The notes: generated by a model not told the origin, from the sequence alone. DNA of 64,000 nucleotides from Kordiimonadaceae bacterium (GCA_024236295.1 JACKKT010000011.1:25054-89053); one strand, 5' to 3'. Positions 53,812-63,082 are shown, counted from the stretch's first letter. Program-made: numbers and translations.

Positions 53812-55014
53812 ATGGCGTTTATTGCGGATGCTCTCGGGCGTATAAAACCTTCTCCTACTATTGCGGTGACAAGTAAAGCGGCCGAACTTCGTGCTGCTGG
53901 CAAGGATGTTATCGGTCTTGGCGCCGGGGAGCCGGATTTTGACACAATTGATTATGTGAAAGAAGCAGGAATCAAGGCGATCAGGGATGGTCAGACAAAA
54001 TATACTGCTGCGGACGGTACACCGGAACTTAAAGATGCGATCTGTCAGAAATTCAAACGTGATAACGGTCTTGATTATAAACGTGAAAATATCAGTGTGA
54101 ATTGCGGCGGTAAACATACCATTTTTAATGCTTTCATTGCGACGCTTAATCCAGGTGATGAAGTTATTATTCCAACACCTTACTGGGTTTCTTATCCGGA
54201 TATGACGTTGCTTGCGGGGGGGACACCGATTTTTGTTGAAGCAACAATTGATACCGGCTTTAAAATTACGGCAGAGCAGCTAGATGCAGCCATAACACCT
54301 AAAACAAAATGGATTATTTTAAATTCACCGTCAAATCCATCAGGCGCAGCATATACCTATGATGAAATGAAGGCGCTTACCGATGTTGTGCTTAAGCACC
54401 CTCACGTCTGGATATTTGCAGATGACATTTATGAGCATATTATTTATGACAATTTCAAATTCCACACTCCAGCAGAGGTAGAACCTAAACTGAAAGATCG
54501 CACCCTGACGATGAATGGTGTTGCAAAAGCCTATGCCATGACAGGATGGCGGATCGGCTTTGCCGGAGGACCGGTGGAGCTGATCAATGCCATGCGAAAA
54601 GTTCAATCACAAAGCACCTCTAACCCATGTTCAATATCGCAGGCTGCTGCTGTTGCGGCGCTTACCGGACCGCAGGGCTATCTGAAAGAGCGTGCAGCAG
54701 AATTTCAAAAACGTCGCGATATGGTGGTTTCAATGATTAACGATGTGCCGGGGCTTAGCTGTCCGACACCGGAAGGCGCTTTTTATGTCTATCCGAGTTG
54801 CGCAGGACTGATTGGAAAGAAAACACCCGATGGTAAAGTCATCGAAACAGACCTCGATGTATCAACTTATCTTCTTGAAAGTGTTGGAGTCGCTGTGGTG
54901 CATGGAGAGGCTTTTGGTCTGTCGCCGCATTTCAGAATTTCCTATGCAACATCGGAAGATGTTCTTAAAGAAGCCTGTGGCCGTATTAAAAAAGCATGTG
55001 AAGCCTTATCCTGA
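53812..55014 (+). CDS. aspC: Class I/II aspartate aminotransferase
   Basis: PLP enzyme exchanging amino groups between aspartate and 2-oxoglutarate; relatives of this alphaproteobacterial subgroup can also transaminate aromatic amino acids or prephenate. The PLP lysine is Lys239 in NGVAKAYAMTGWRIGF, with NSPSNPSG (171-178) and ADDIYEHI (Asp204/Asp205, Tyr207) completing the cofactor site. I start it at the ATG at 53812 (MAFIADALGRIKPS, 400 residues); the ATG at 53800 adds four residues and cannot be ruled out, as neither has a clear ribosome binding site. It is divergent from uvrB and followed after three bases by a HAD phosphatase. Confidence 0.92.
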   Translation: MAFIADALGRIKPSPTIAVTSKAAELRAAGKDVIGLGAGEPDFDTIDYVKEAGIKAIRDGQTKYTAADGTPELKDAICQKFKRDNGLDYKRENISVNCGGKHTIFNAFIATLNPGDEVIIPTPYWVSYPDMTLLAGGTPIFVEATIDTGFKITAEQLDAAITPKTKWIILNSPSNPSGAAYTYDEMKALTDVVLKHPHVWIFADDIYEHIIYDNFKFHTPAEVEPKLKDRTLTMNGVAKAYAMTGWRIGFAGGPVELINAMRKVQSQSTSNPCSISQAAAVAALTGPQGYLKERAAEFQKRRDMVVSMINDVPGLSCPTPEGAFYVYPSCAGLIGKKTPDGKVIETDLDVSTYLLESVGVAVVHGEAFGLSPHFRISYATSEDVLKEACGRIKKACEALS

Positions 55015-55017
55015 TTG

Positions 55018-55662
55018 ATGGATTTTGATCTTATCATATTTGACTGTGATGGCGTTCTTGTTGACAGTGAACCGATTGCCAATCATCTTTTGCGGGATGC
55101 TCTCGCAAAAAACGGTCTTGAGATGACGTTGGATCAAGTTGTTGATACGTATGTCGGGCGGTCAATGTCAGCTGTTGTCAATATTTCAGAAGATTTGCTG
55201 GGTAGGAAATTGCCAGCTGATTTTCTTGACGTTCTTCAACTTGAAACCTTTGCGGCCTTTAAAGAAAAATTAAAAGCAGTTGATGGGGTGGAAGAACTGA
55301 TCATGCATATTTTAAAGCAGAATAAAAAAATCTGTGTGGCCTCAAGCGGCAGTTTTGAAAAAATGGACTTCACACTCGGACTTACAGGACTTCGGCATTA
55401 TTTTGGGGATAACATTTATAATTCATCTCAGGTTAAAAGGGGTAAACCTTATCCCGATTTATACCTATATGCGGCTGAGAGGATGATGGTTGAACCTGCA
55501 AAGTGCCTGGTAATCGAGGATAGTCTTCCTGGCGTTCAGGGGGCTGTTGCTGCGGGGATGGAGGTAATTGCTTACTGCGTGAATGGACAAGGTGAAAAGT
55601 ACAAAAAAGCCGGTGGGTTGGTTTTTAAGCGGATGAGCGAAATTATATCACATATTCATTAA
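55018..55662 (+). CDS. HAD-family phosphatase, beta-phosphoglucomutase-like
   Basis: A 214-residue haloacid-dehalogenase hydrolase. The nucleophile motif FDCDGVLVDSEP gives Asp9 and Asp11; the second motif Ser is in CVASSGSFEKM, the Lys in VKRGKPYPDLYL, and the acidic motif in LVIEDSLPGVQGA. The helical cap between residues 15 and 85 is of the C1 type, as in beta-phosphoglucomutase and phosphoglycolate phosphatases. Substrate cannot be told from sequence. The start at 55018 is three bases after the aminotransferase stop, so the two are probably co-transcribed. No T-tailed terminator on this strand follows. Confidence 0.87.
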   Translation: MDFDLIIFDCDGVLVDSEPIANHLLRDALAKNGLEMTLDQVVDTYVGRSMSAVVNISEDLLGRKLPADFLDVLQLETFAAFKEKLKAVDGVEELIMHILKQNKKICVASSGSFEKMDFTLGLTGLRHYFGDNIYNSSQVKRGKPYPDLYLYAAERMMVEPAKCLVIEDSLPGVQGAVAAGMEVIAYCVNGQGEKYKKAGGLVFKRMSEIISHIH

Positions 55663-55689
55663 AAAAAATGCCGGGTCATGGACCCGGCA
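55661..55689 (-). terminator. Strong minus-strand intrinsic terminator
   Basis: TGCCGGGTC (55689-55681 on the minus strand), CAT loop, GACCCGGCA (55677-55669), then eight T residues (55668-55661). The plus strand has A residues before the stem and no T run after it, so this terminates leftward transcripts from lysR or from the small RNA candidate. Confidence 0.8.
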
Positions 55690-55826
55690 AGTTCACAAAA
55701 TATAGGGAGGTTTCATATCTTGGGGAGATTATGAAACAGTGATGGGTCGAAAAGGGGGAGGATGCGACACCACCACGAACTGAAATAATTAAAGAATTAC
55801 TCAGCGATGTTTCTCAACATCTGAGT
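55661..55826 (-). ncRNA. Candidate small RNA with anti-Shine-Dalgarno loops
   Basis: Read on the minus strand, this 271-base gap between the HAD and LysR genes folds into a chain of hairpins. These are ACTCA-GATGTT/AACATC-TGAGT (55826-55799), GTCG/CGAC with a loop containing CCTCCCCC (55768-55746), and GTTTCAT plus ATCT stems with a CCCCA loop (55737-55710), followed by unpaired CTCCC and a strong terminator. C-rich loops complementary to Shine-Dalgarno sequences are a mark of several alphaproteobacterial trans-acting RNAs. No convincing promoter was found, so it may instead be the 3' untranslated part of the lysR mRNA. The rest of the gap (55827-55933) has one more 7-bp hairpin, CTATGCA/TGCATAG. 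Confidence 0.4.
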
Positions 55827-55933
55827 AAAGTTATAGCCGATTGTTTTTGGAATGAGTACCTAGCAAAAACTCGTTGCTCCTATGCAAAAAATGCATAGCA
55901 AATGCCATATTTAGGACATTATGTTAGACTATA

Positions 55934-56818
55934 CTAAAATCTTGAATGTTTGAATTCCTCAATTATGAAGTCCCTAAAAGCTGAGATTCTCTGAGATTTC
56001 CTTAGTTCCTGAGTATAAACAAAGTATGCAGGAAATTCATGTGTCTGTGTATCAGCAAGTATTCTTAACACATTAGTAGACCCTTGAACCAGGTAATCTG
56101 GTAGCGATCCGACGCCAAGTCCGGATTTTATTGCCTGTAACATTCCATAAATATTGTTGACCTCCAGGATTGGTGTTCGTTTTTGTGTTGCACCTGCTTC
56201 AAGTATCCAGTCAATATTTTCGATTGGGCTATTGGTTAGATCTCCATATGTAATCAGTCGGTGATGATCAAGGTCAGCAAGTGATCGTGGACGGCCATAT
56301 TTATTGAGATAATCCGGTGAAGCATAAATGTTATAATTGAAAGTACCGATCTGTTTTTGTATCAGATCCAGATGTTCAGAAGGATGAAAGCGGATTGCTA
56401 CATCGGCCTGACGGGTAAATAAATCAAAATCACTATCACCAATCAGCATCTGAACCTGAATATCCGGATATTTATTAATAAATTTCCAGATGTTATTCAT
56501 CATCCAGGTTGAACCAAAGGAGCTGGTTGTAGTTATTTTAAGCTTGCCTCTGGGAGTTTCGGTTCCTTCCAGTATTTTTTGTTCAGTTACGTGAATTTTT
56601 GAAACCACTTCTCTCGTTGTTTCAAATAATGATTCTCCTTCGTCAGTAAGAATTAGTCCTCTGGCATGACGGTTGAATAATGAAGTCTGGAGGCTATCTT
56701 CTAGGGTTCTTATTTGGCGGCTGACAGCAGACTGGCTTAGTCCAAGTGCATCACCCGCACGTGTAAAGCTACCGGCAGTGGCGACAGTATGGAAAATGCG
56801 AAGTTTATCCCAATCCAT
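55934..56818 (-). CDS. LysR-family transcriptional regulator
   Basis: A 294-residue DNA-binding regulator. The winged helix-turn-helix occupies residues 1-60 (RIFHTVATAGSFTRAGDALGLSQSAVSRQIRTLE), and the rest is the two-lobed periplasmic-binding-like effector domain, with ITTTSSFGSTWMMNN beginning lobe 1. The effector is unknown. It lies 85 bases downstream of trxB on the same strand, an arrangement I have seen in other alphaproteobacteria, so co-transcription with trxB is plausible. A redox role is only suggested by this neighbour. Confidence 0.92.
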   Translation of the reverse strand: MDWDKLRIFHTVATAGSFTRAGDALGLSQSAVSRQIRTLEDSLQTSLFNRHARGLILTDEGESLFETTREVVSKIHVTEQKILEGTETPRGKLKITTTSSFGSTWMMNNIWKFINKYPDIQVQMLIGDSDFDLFTRQADVAIRFHPSEHLDLIQKQIGTFNYNIYASPDYLNKYGRPRSLADLDHHRLITYGDLTNSPIENIDWILEAGATQKRTPILEVNNIYGMLQAIKSGLGVGSLPDYLVQGSTNVLRILADTQTHEFPAYFVYTQELRKSQRISAFRDFIIEEFKHSRF

Positions 56819-56903
56819 GGATAGTCTCCCTATATTTTGACCATTAATTGCATTGAAAGTCCCGTCATCTCCCTCGGAAAATTCAAATATTTTTTAATTA
56901 TTT

Positions 56904-57851
56904 TTATTCATTCTCAGCAATAAAGCGTTCAGCTTCAAGTGCGGCCATACAGCCCATACCGGCGGCAGTAACGGCTTGTCGGTATTTCTCATCTGTGACA
57001 TCGCCAGCTGCATAGACTCCGGGAATATTGGTTTCTGTGCTATCCGGCGCAGTATTTATATAGCCACGTTCATTAATATCGATTTTTCCGTTAAATAGAG
57101 CCGTTGCAGGGGCATGTCCGATAGCAATAAATACACCATGCACTGGAATCTCGCGTGTTTTGCCTGTTTTTACATTTTTTACTCTTGCCGCTGTTACGCC
57201 ACCCATTGGCGGTTCATCACCAAGAATTTCATCAATTTCATGGTTCCAAAGGCATTCAATTTTTTCGTTGGCAAATAAACGGTCCTGAAGAATTTTTTCC
57301 GAGCGAAGCTCGTCGCGTCTGTGAACCAGTGTTACTTTGGAGGCAAAATTTGTCAGGAAAATGGCTTCTTCTACAGCTGTGTTACCACCACCGACAACTA
57401 TAACTTCTTTTCCACGATAAAAGAAACCGTCACAGGTTGCACAAGCAGATACACCAGCCCCCTGAAATTTTGTTTCAGATGGAAGCCCTAACCATTTTGC
57501 TTGTGCACCTGTTGCAATAATGACTGTATCGCCGATATAAGTATCACCACTATCTCCTTTGCAAACGAAAGGACGCTTCGAGAAATCAACACTGGTAATG
57601 AAATCTGAAATTATCGTTGTTTCAACATGTTCGGCTTGTGCTTTCATTTGCTCCATAAGCCAAGGCCCTTGAATTGCTTCTGCAAAGCCCGGGTAGTTTT
57701 CTACGTCAGTAGTAATAGTAAGCTGTCCGCCTGGTTCCATTCCCTGAACAATTATGGGTTTTAAATTAGCCCTAGCAGCATAAATTGCAGCGGTATAGCC
57801 AGCTGGGCCGGACCCAATGATAAGGACTTTAGTATTATGTTCAGTTGCCAT
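56904..57851 (-). CDS. trxB: Thioredoxin reductase
   Basis: NADPH-dependent flavoenzyme that keeps thioredoxin reduced. The FAD motif GSGPAGYTAAIYAARA is at residues 13-28, the redox disulfide CATC at 137-140 (Cys137, Cys140), the NADPH motif GGGNTAVEEA near 154-163, and the C-terminal FAD motif GVYAAGDVTD near 280-289. The 315-residue length is that of the low-molecular-weight bacterial enzyme. A GGAG lies 12 bases before the ATG. It is separated from the upstream dsbA gene by a terminator, so it has its own transcript. Confidence 0.97.
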   Translation of the reverse strand: MATEHNTKVLIIGSGPAGYTAAIYAARANLKPIIVQGMEPGGQLTITTDVENYPGFAEAIQGPWLMEQMKAQAEHVETTIISDFITSVDFSKRPFVCKGDSGDTYIGDTVIIATGAQAKWLGLPSETKFQGAGVSACATCDGFFYRGKEVIVVGGGNTAVEEAIFLTNFASKVTLVHRRDELRSEKILQDRLFANEKIECLWNHEIDEILGDEPPMGGVTAARVKNVKTGKTREIPVHGVFIAIGHAPATALFNGKIDINERGYINTAPDSTETNIPGVYAAGDVTDEKYRQAVTAAGMGCMAALEAERFIAENE

Positions 57852-57913
57852 TAATGAAAGCTCCAGAAAAAGTAAACAGTATTCATATTATTTTGTTGGT
57901 ATCTTATGGCACG

Positions 57914-57944
57914 AAAAAACCGGACTGTGAAGCCCGGTTTTTAT
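57914..57944 (-). terminator. Intrinsic terminator after the M48-DsbA pair
   Basis: Arms AAAACCGG and CCGGTTTT (57916-57923 and 57934-57941) enclose a 10-nt loop; on the minus strand the tail is TTTTTT. It lies 23 bases after the dsbA-like gene end and upstream of trxB. Confidence 0.75.
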
Positions 57945-57966
57945 AAATTTATAATCATTCTAAAAA

Positions 57967-58713
57967 TTACATTTTTTGTGTTTCACGTACTTTATCAATA
58001 ACTTCTTTAAGATGCTCATAAGGAACATATCCTGCAATAATCTGATCTCCAATAACAAAACCAGGGGTTCCTGAAATTCCTATATTTTGTACAAGATATT
58101 TAGTTTTGGTGATATTGCTTACTATTTCAGGGTCTTTCATGTCTTCTTTTAATTTTTCCTCATCCAGACCGGCATCACGAGCAATTTTAATAACAAGATC
58201 TTTTGTTAGTGATCGTTTGTTTTTCATCATTGCGTTATGGAATTCCATAAATTTCCCCTGCTTTATAGCAGCCATAGCGGCAGCAGAAGCATAGTTTGAT
58301 GATTCTGCAAGAATAGGGAGTTCTTTATAAATGATTTTCAAATTCTTATCTTCGTCAAGAAGTTTGCTAAGAATGCTCGGGACTTGTTTGCAATAACCGC
58401 AATTATAATCGTAAAACTCAATCAGGGTAACATCGCCATCCTTATTTCCGGCGACATAGCTATAACCGTCATTATAAAGTTGATCATGGGCATCCAACAG
58501 CATGCTTGCATTCTGACGTTTGCGAAGGACATTAACAGCTTCCGGTATAATTTCTGGATTTTCCAAGATATAATTACGGATCAGTGTATTGATTTCTTCT
58601 TTTTGGGCGTCATTAAATGAAGGATTGCCTTGCTGCGCATTTCCGAAGAGGGAAAATAGCCCGGCAGAAATAATAACCAGCCCAATAGCCGCTATTAATT
58701 TTGGAAATTTCAT
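57967..58713 (-). CDS. DsbA-family periplasmic thiol-disulfide oxidoreductase
   Basis: Thioredoxin-fold protein of the Com1/ScsC-like DsbA group. A signal peptide or anchor covers residues 1-26 (LIAAIGLVIISAGLFSLFGNAQ). An N-terminal helical segment (35-75, typical of trimerising ScsC-like proteins) precedes the thioredoxin domain with the redox motif CGYC (Cys105, Cys108) and the cis-proline loop GTPGF near residue 214. It may act as an oxidase or isomerase for envelope proteins; the CGYC motif alone does not decide. It lies three bases after the M48 protease gene, so the two form an operon, a recurrent alphaproteobacterial pair. Confidence 0.92.
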   Translation of the reverse strand: MKFPKLIAAIGLVIISAGLFSLFGNAQQGNPSFNDAQKEEINTLIRNYILENPEIIPEAVNVLRKRQNASMLLDAHDQLYNDGYSYVAGNKDGDVTLIEFYDYNCGYCKQVPSILSKLLDEDKNLKIIYKELPILAESSNYASAAAMAAIKQGKFMEFHNAMMKNKRSLTKDLVIKIARDAGLDEEKLKEDMKDPEIVSNITKTKYLVQNIGISGTPGFVIGDQIIAGYVPYEHLKEVIDKVRETQKM

Positions 58714-58716
58714 ACC

Positions 58717-60150
58717 CTAACTCCTATTTCTTTCTTTTTGGCGTTCTGTCTTTTCTTTTTCTTCCTGCTCTTGCTGTTTCTTCTCTTGTTTATCCATATT
58801 AACTTGGCTTGCCATCATAATATCCTGGGCTTTTAACCAATTAGGAGAATCTTTAGGAAGTAAATCTACAGCTTTCTTAGCATTTATCATAGCACCTCTA
58901 ATATTACCAGTAAGTAAAAGATGCTGAGCTGTCGAATAATGGGTCATAGCTTCATCATTTTTTCTATGGTAGGCAATTGAGGCTTCTTTCCAGCCAAAAC
59001 TGTCATTTGGTTCTTCTCTTAGGACAATTTCTAGGTTTTTAATGGCTTCATCAAGATACCGGTCATCCTCAGTACTTATCAGGGAACGTGCATATGACAT
59101 GCGAATTAATGAAGAAGATGGTAAATTCTCAACCGCCGTTTTATAGGGGGTGAGGGATTCTACTACTCGCCCATCTTCAAATAATATTTGCCCCTTTGTT
59201 TCTTGAAAGTATGGATTATTAGGAAATTCAGCAATAAGGGAATCTATTTCGGCAAGGGCCAGTTTGATTTGTTTACTTCTTTGATAGCCGAAAGTACGGG
59301 CATATCTTGCGTTCACACTTTGATCGCTTAGTGGATATTTTACCAGTGTTGCCTGCAAGGGTTTTACATAACCATATAATTTTGCCTGTAATCTGAAAAA
59401 CTCTTTTTCAAGCTCAGGGTCGGTTTTAACTTCATAAAATGGAGAGGCTTTTATTCTTTCTTCAACACGTTGAATTCTGTCAGAAGTAATGGGGTGGGTG
59501 CTTGCATAAGGATCCTGATATCTCTCTGGAACAAGATCCTGATCGCCCAGAATTTCAAAAAATTCAATTAATCCTTTTCCAGATTGTCCCATTTTATCTA
59601 GAATAGTGAGGGCTGACTGATCAGCTGCTGATTCTTGTGTTCTGCTGAAACGAAGTAAGGTACGGTATCCGACTTGTTGCCCCCCCATCATTAGTGCCAT
59701 ACCGGCATCGGCAGAACCCGCTGCCATGGCGGCAACCCCAAGCACTAAACCCATAAGACTGTAAGACGCCATTTGAGACATACCTTCGCTAAATCTGGAA
59801 AGGTGTCCGCCTTTAATGTGGCCTGTTTCATGGGCAATTACCCCGATGACCTGATTTGTATTTTGTGCTGCTAGTAAAAGACCTGAATTTATGAACACAT
59901 TCTGTCCACCCATAACAAAGGCGTTAATTGTACTGTCATCAAGAAGGTAAGTATCAACAGCATTTGGTTCTAGATCAGCTGCTTTAAAAATAGGCTCTGT
60001 AATATCCCTGATAATCTGTTCAATTTCAGCATCTCGCAGGATCGAAAGCCCGCGATCTTTTGCAAAAGTAATATTTGTCATTGTGAAGCTGTAAATAAGT
60101 ATCACAACAAAAATTCTATGTATTACAACCTTAATGGAATTTAATTTCAT
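58717..60150 (-). CDS. M48-family periplasmic metalloprotease with TPR repeats, BepA-like
   Basis: Quality-control protease expected to degrade misassembled outer-membrane proteins, as E. coli BepA does with the BAM and Lpt machineries. A signal peptide covers residues 1-30 (FTMTNITFAKD). The zinc motif HETGH is at 107-111, with the third ligand in the QESAADQSAL segment near residue 190. TPR-like helical pairs fill residues 260-440, and a Gln/Glu/Lys-rich tail ends the protein at 477. The lid region GGQQVGYRTLLRFSR precedes the third ligand. It is first gene of the pair with the DsbA-family protein. Confidence 0.92.
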   Translation of the reverse strand: MKLNSIKVVIHRIFVVILIYSFTMTNITFAKDRGLSILRDAEIEQIIRDITEPIFKAADLEPNAVDTYLLDDSTINAFVMGGQNVFINSGLLLAAQNTNQVIGVIAHETGHIKGGHLSRFSEGMSQMASYSLMGLVLGVAAMAAGSADAGMALMMGGQQVGYRTLLRFSRTQESAADQSALTILDKMGQSGKGLIEFFEILGDQDLVPERYQDPYASTHPITSDRIQRVEERIKASPFYEVKTDPELEKEFFRLQAKLYGYVKPLQATLVKYPLSDQSVNARYARTFGYQRSKQIKLALAEIDSLIAEFPNNPYFQETKGQILFEDGRVVESLTPYKTAVENLPSSSLIRMSYARSLISTEDDRYLDEAIKNLEIVLREEPNDSFGWKEASIAYHRKNDEAMTHYSTAQHLLLTGNIRGAMINAKKAVDLLPKDSPNWLKAQDIMMASQVNMDKQEKKQQEQEEKEKTERQKERNRS

Positions 60151-60256
60151 GTGCCAAGTCTATTCTCAAAGGATTGTTTCGTCAATTGCAGCTCCATATA
60201 TTCATTAACGGCTTAATGGAGAATGAATGTAATGGTAAATTGAAATTGTGACAAAA

Positions 60257-60286
60257 TTAAAGCCCGAATTAAGTTTCGGGCTTTAA
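60257..60286 (-). terminator. Intrinsic terminator after rne
   Basis: A perfect 12-bp stem, TTAAAGCCCGAA (60257-60268) and TTCGGGCTTTAA (60275-60286), with a 6-nt loop. On the minus strand it is followed by a short T run (TTTTG). It lies 13 bases past the rne stop; the remaining gap to the M48 start has no other clear signal. Confidence 0.75.
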
Positions 60287-60298
60287 AAAACGAATGAC

Positions 60299-63082
60299 TT
60301 ATCTGGACCACCAGCCCTTTTTCTTTGGTTTAACTTCAACTGACGCAATATCTGTATTAGAAACAGTTTCTTTAACGGCAATTGGTTCTGCTTCGGTCAC
60401 TGTCTCCACTTTCTTAGCAGTGCTTTTTCTTGGAGTTCTAGCCGGTTTCTTATCTGCCTTTTCATTTTCTATAGCGTCAGATTTAATTTCAGCAGGCTTT
60501 TTGCGGGTACGAGAAGTTCTTTTAGGTTTTGGTTTCTCTTCCTCCACTTTATCCCCGGAATTTTCTTTTGCTATTGCTTCCTTTTCGTTCTGTTCAGAAA
60601 CTTTATCTGCCTTACCGTCATCCTGAGTTTTTCTTTTTCGACGTGGCTTGGATTTTGGTTTAGCTTCTTCCTTAATTTCCTGTTTATCAATAGCTTCTGC
60701 AGTTACTGTTTCGGTTTCCACTAAATTATTTTTCTCACTATTATTTTCAGTCTCATCAACTGAATTTTCAGTTTTATTATCGAAGTCGCGTCTTCTCCCG
60801 CGTCGTGAGCGACGCTTGCGGCGAGGACGATCATGTTCTTCATCAGCTTGTACGGAATTTTCTTCATGCTCGGTTGCTGGAGAATTATATTTATTTTGTG
60901 CAGATTTTCTTCTTCTTCTGCGTCGTTTTGACTTTTCGTTGTTTTGTTCTTTTGGGGAGACATCCTCTTCCGTAACATCAATAAGTTTATTAACGTCATG
61001 CCCCAATCTTAAAGAGTCATTTCTGTTTTGCAGAGTACTGGTTGGTTTACCTGATTTGTCCATGCGATAGGCGGATGCTGTCAGATCATTATCAATTGCA
61101 ATTGATACGCTGAAATTATTTCGCTTTTCCAGGCTGGTCAAATTTTCTCTTTTGTTATTAAGAAGATAAATGGCAATTCTTGAAGGAAGATAGACAGTAA
61201 AATGCGAATTGTTACTTCGGCTTCCTTCCTCTTCAATAATTCGTAAAATATGAAGGCTTTGGGATTCAACAGACCTTAAAACACCGCTTCCCTCGCAGTG
61301 AGGGCAGGGGGTCGTACTCGATTCAAGCACACCTACTCTTAATCTCTGTCTCGACATTTCCATCAAGCCAAAAGAACTTATACGTCCAACCTGAATACGG
61401 GCTCGATCTGCCTTTAGGCAGTCTTTCATTTTTCGTTCAACTGCTCGATTGTTTCTGTTTTCTTCCATATCGATAAAATCAATTACTACGAGCCCGGCCA
61501 TATCCCTTAATTTTAACTGACGGGCAATTTCTTCTGCCGCTTCAAGATTTGTTTTAAGGGCTGTTTCTTCAATATTATGTTCTTTTGTAGCTCTTCCCGA
61601 GTTAACATCAATCGAAACCAATGCTTCTGTCGGGTTAATGACAATATACCCCCCGGATTTAAGCTGTGCAGTCGGGCTATACATGGAATCCAGATGAGCT
61701 TCCACTTTATAGCGCTGAAACAGTGGAATTGGATCAACATAATGATGAATTTTCTTGGCATGACTGGGCATTAACATGCTCATGAAGTTTTTTGCAGTTT
61801 TATATCCCCTTTCACCTTCAACAATTATTTCACTAATATCTCTGGTGTAAAGATCACGAATACTGCGTTTGATCAGATTGCCTTCTTCATAAATCTGCGT
61901 AGGCGCAATTGATTTAAGTGTAAGCTCCCGAATCGCATCCCACATGCGTTTTAAATAATCATAATCACGCTTAATTTCCATTTTGGTGCGATCACTTCCA
62001 GCTGTACGGATTATACAGGCATGCCCTTTAGGCATATTAAGTTCTGAAAGTATATTCTTTAGTTTTTTACGGTCTTTTACATTGGCAATTTTGCGGCTGA
62101 CACCGCCACCGTGAAGTGTATTTGGCATGAGAACGCAATAACGGCCCGGAAGGGACAGATATGTTGTAAGAGCAGCACCCTTGTTGCCGCGTTCTTCCTT
62201 AACAACCTGTATAAGAATAATCTGGTTTTTCTTAATGACTTCCTGAATTTTATATTTATAACGCAGACGTTTTGCCATTTTTATGCGCAAACGTTCTTCT
62301 TCCTCTTCTTCGGAAGGGGCATTTACCTCTTCATGAATATCATGAGCTAAATCACTGCTTTCAATGAATTCATCCTCAGAAAGTTCATTTTCATTATGAT
62401 GATCATCATCATTGTTTGATGCTATGATGTCTTCATCTGTAATATTTTCTGTAATGACATCATCAGTTTTTGTATTTTCTGCTTTAGTTTTAGATCTTTT
62501 TCTTCGTGTTTTACGTTTTTCTGCTATTTCATTTTCGTTATCTTCTGACTCAATCTGCTTTTCATCATTTAAGTCAGGTTCCTGATTTTCTATTACTATT
62601 GCATCAGTATCATTAGTCTTTTCTACATTTTCAATTTCAGCTTTATCTGAGGTTTCAGTGACAGAATTTTCATTATCCGTTTTTTCATCAGCAGACTCGA
62701 TACCGCTTTCACCCTGCCTCCTGCGGGGGCGTCTTCTTCTTTTTTTTGTTTTGTCCTGTTGTTCTTTTGCTTCAACTTCTAGAAGATCGGCATTTGCTGC
62801 GGCTTCTTCAGCAATTAGTGCTTCGCGGTCAGCAACCGGAATTTGATAATAATCAGGGTGAATTTCACTAAAAGCAAGAAAACCATGACGATTTCCCCCG
62901 TAATCCACAAATGCGGCTTGCAAAGAAGGTTCGACACGTGTCACTTTTGCTAGATAGATGCTACCTTTTAGTTGTTTTTTAGCAGAACTTTCATAATCAA
63001 AGTCCTCTACTCGATTTCCATCGACGATGGCCACACGGGTCTCTTCCTGGTGGGAGGCGTCGATTAACATACGTATTGACAT
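60299..63082 (-). CDS. rne: Ribonuclease E
   Basis: Endonuclease that initiates mRNA decay and processes rRNA and tRNA precursors. The N-terminal S1 domain (from residue 36) is split by a long acidic insertion of about 170 residues (roughly 95-265, rich in Glu, Asp and Asn), a known alphaproteobacterial feature. The catalytic aspartates Asp492 (SIDVNSGRA) and Asp535 (VIDFIDMEE) keep the E. coli spacing, and the zinc link is CPHC (Cys593, Cys596). The last 230 residues are low-complexity and highly basic with KRRRRRRK-type clusters, probably an RNA- and degradosome-binding scaffold ending GWWSR. A terminator follows. Confidence 0.95.
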   Translation of the reverse strand: MSIRMLIDASHQEETRVAIVDGNRVEDFDYESSAKKQLKGSIYLAKVTRVEPSLQAAFVDYGGNRHGFLAFSEIHPDYYQIPVADREALIAEEAAANADLLEVEAKEQQDKTKKRRRRPRRRQGESGIESADEKTDNENSVTETSDKAEIENVEKTNDTDAIVIENQEPDLNDEKQIESEDNENEIAEKRKTRRKRSKTKAENTKTDDVITENITDEDIIASNNDDDHHNENELSEDEFIESSDLAHDIHEEVNAPSEEEEEERLRIKMAKRLRYKYKIQEVIKKNQIILIQVVKEERGNKGAALTTYLSLPGRYCVLMPNTLHGGGVSRKIANVKDRKKLKNILSELNMPKGHACIIRTAGSDRTKMEIKRDYDYLKRMWDAIRELTLKSIAPTQIYEEGNLIKRSIRDLYTRDISEIIVEGERGYKTAKNFMSMLMPSHAKKIHHYVDPIPLFQRYKVEAHLDSMYSPTAQLKSGGYIVINPTEALVSIDVNSGRATKEHNIEETALKTNLEAAEEIARQLKLRDMAGLVVIDFIDMEENRNNRAVERKMKDCLKADRARIQVGRISSFGLMEMSRQRLRVGVLESSTTPCPHCEGSGVLRSVESQSLHILRIIEEEGSRSNNSHFTVYLPSRIAIYLLNNKRENLTSLEKRNNFSVSIAIDNDLTASAYRMDKSGKPTSTLQNRNDSLRLGHDVNKLIDVTEEDVSPKEQNNEKSKRRRRRRKSAQNKYNSPATEHEENSVQADEEHDRPRRKRRSRRGRRRDFDNKTENSVDETENNSEKNNLVETETVTAEAIDKQEIKEEAKPKSKPRRKRKTQDDGKADKVSEQNEKEAIAKENSGDKVEEEKPKPKRTSRTRKKPAEIKSDAIENEKADKKPARTPRKSTAKKVETVTEAEPIAVKETVSNTDIASVEVKPKKKGWWSR

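Noticed and set aside
55669..55689. A plus-strand terminator for the HAD phosphatase gene
   Set aside because: The stem is strong, but on the plus strand it is followed by AAGTTCAC without a T run; the T tract exists only on the minus strand.
60730..60930. Repeat-rich stretch in the rne 3' half as a possible tandem DNA repeat or CRISPR-like array
   Set aside because: It encodes Arg-rich, low-complexity protein; there is no regular unit length or spacer pattern.
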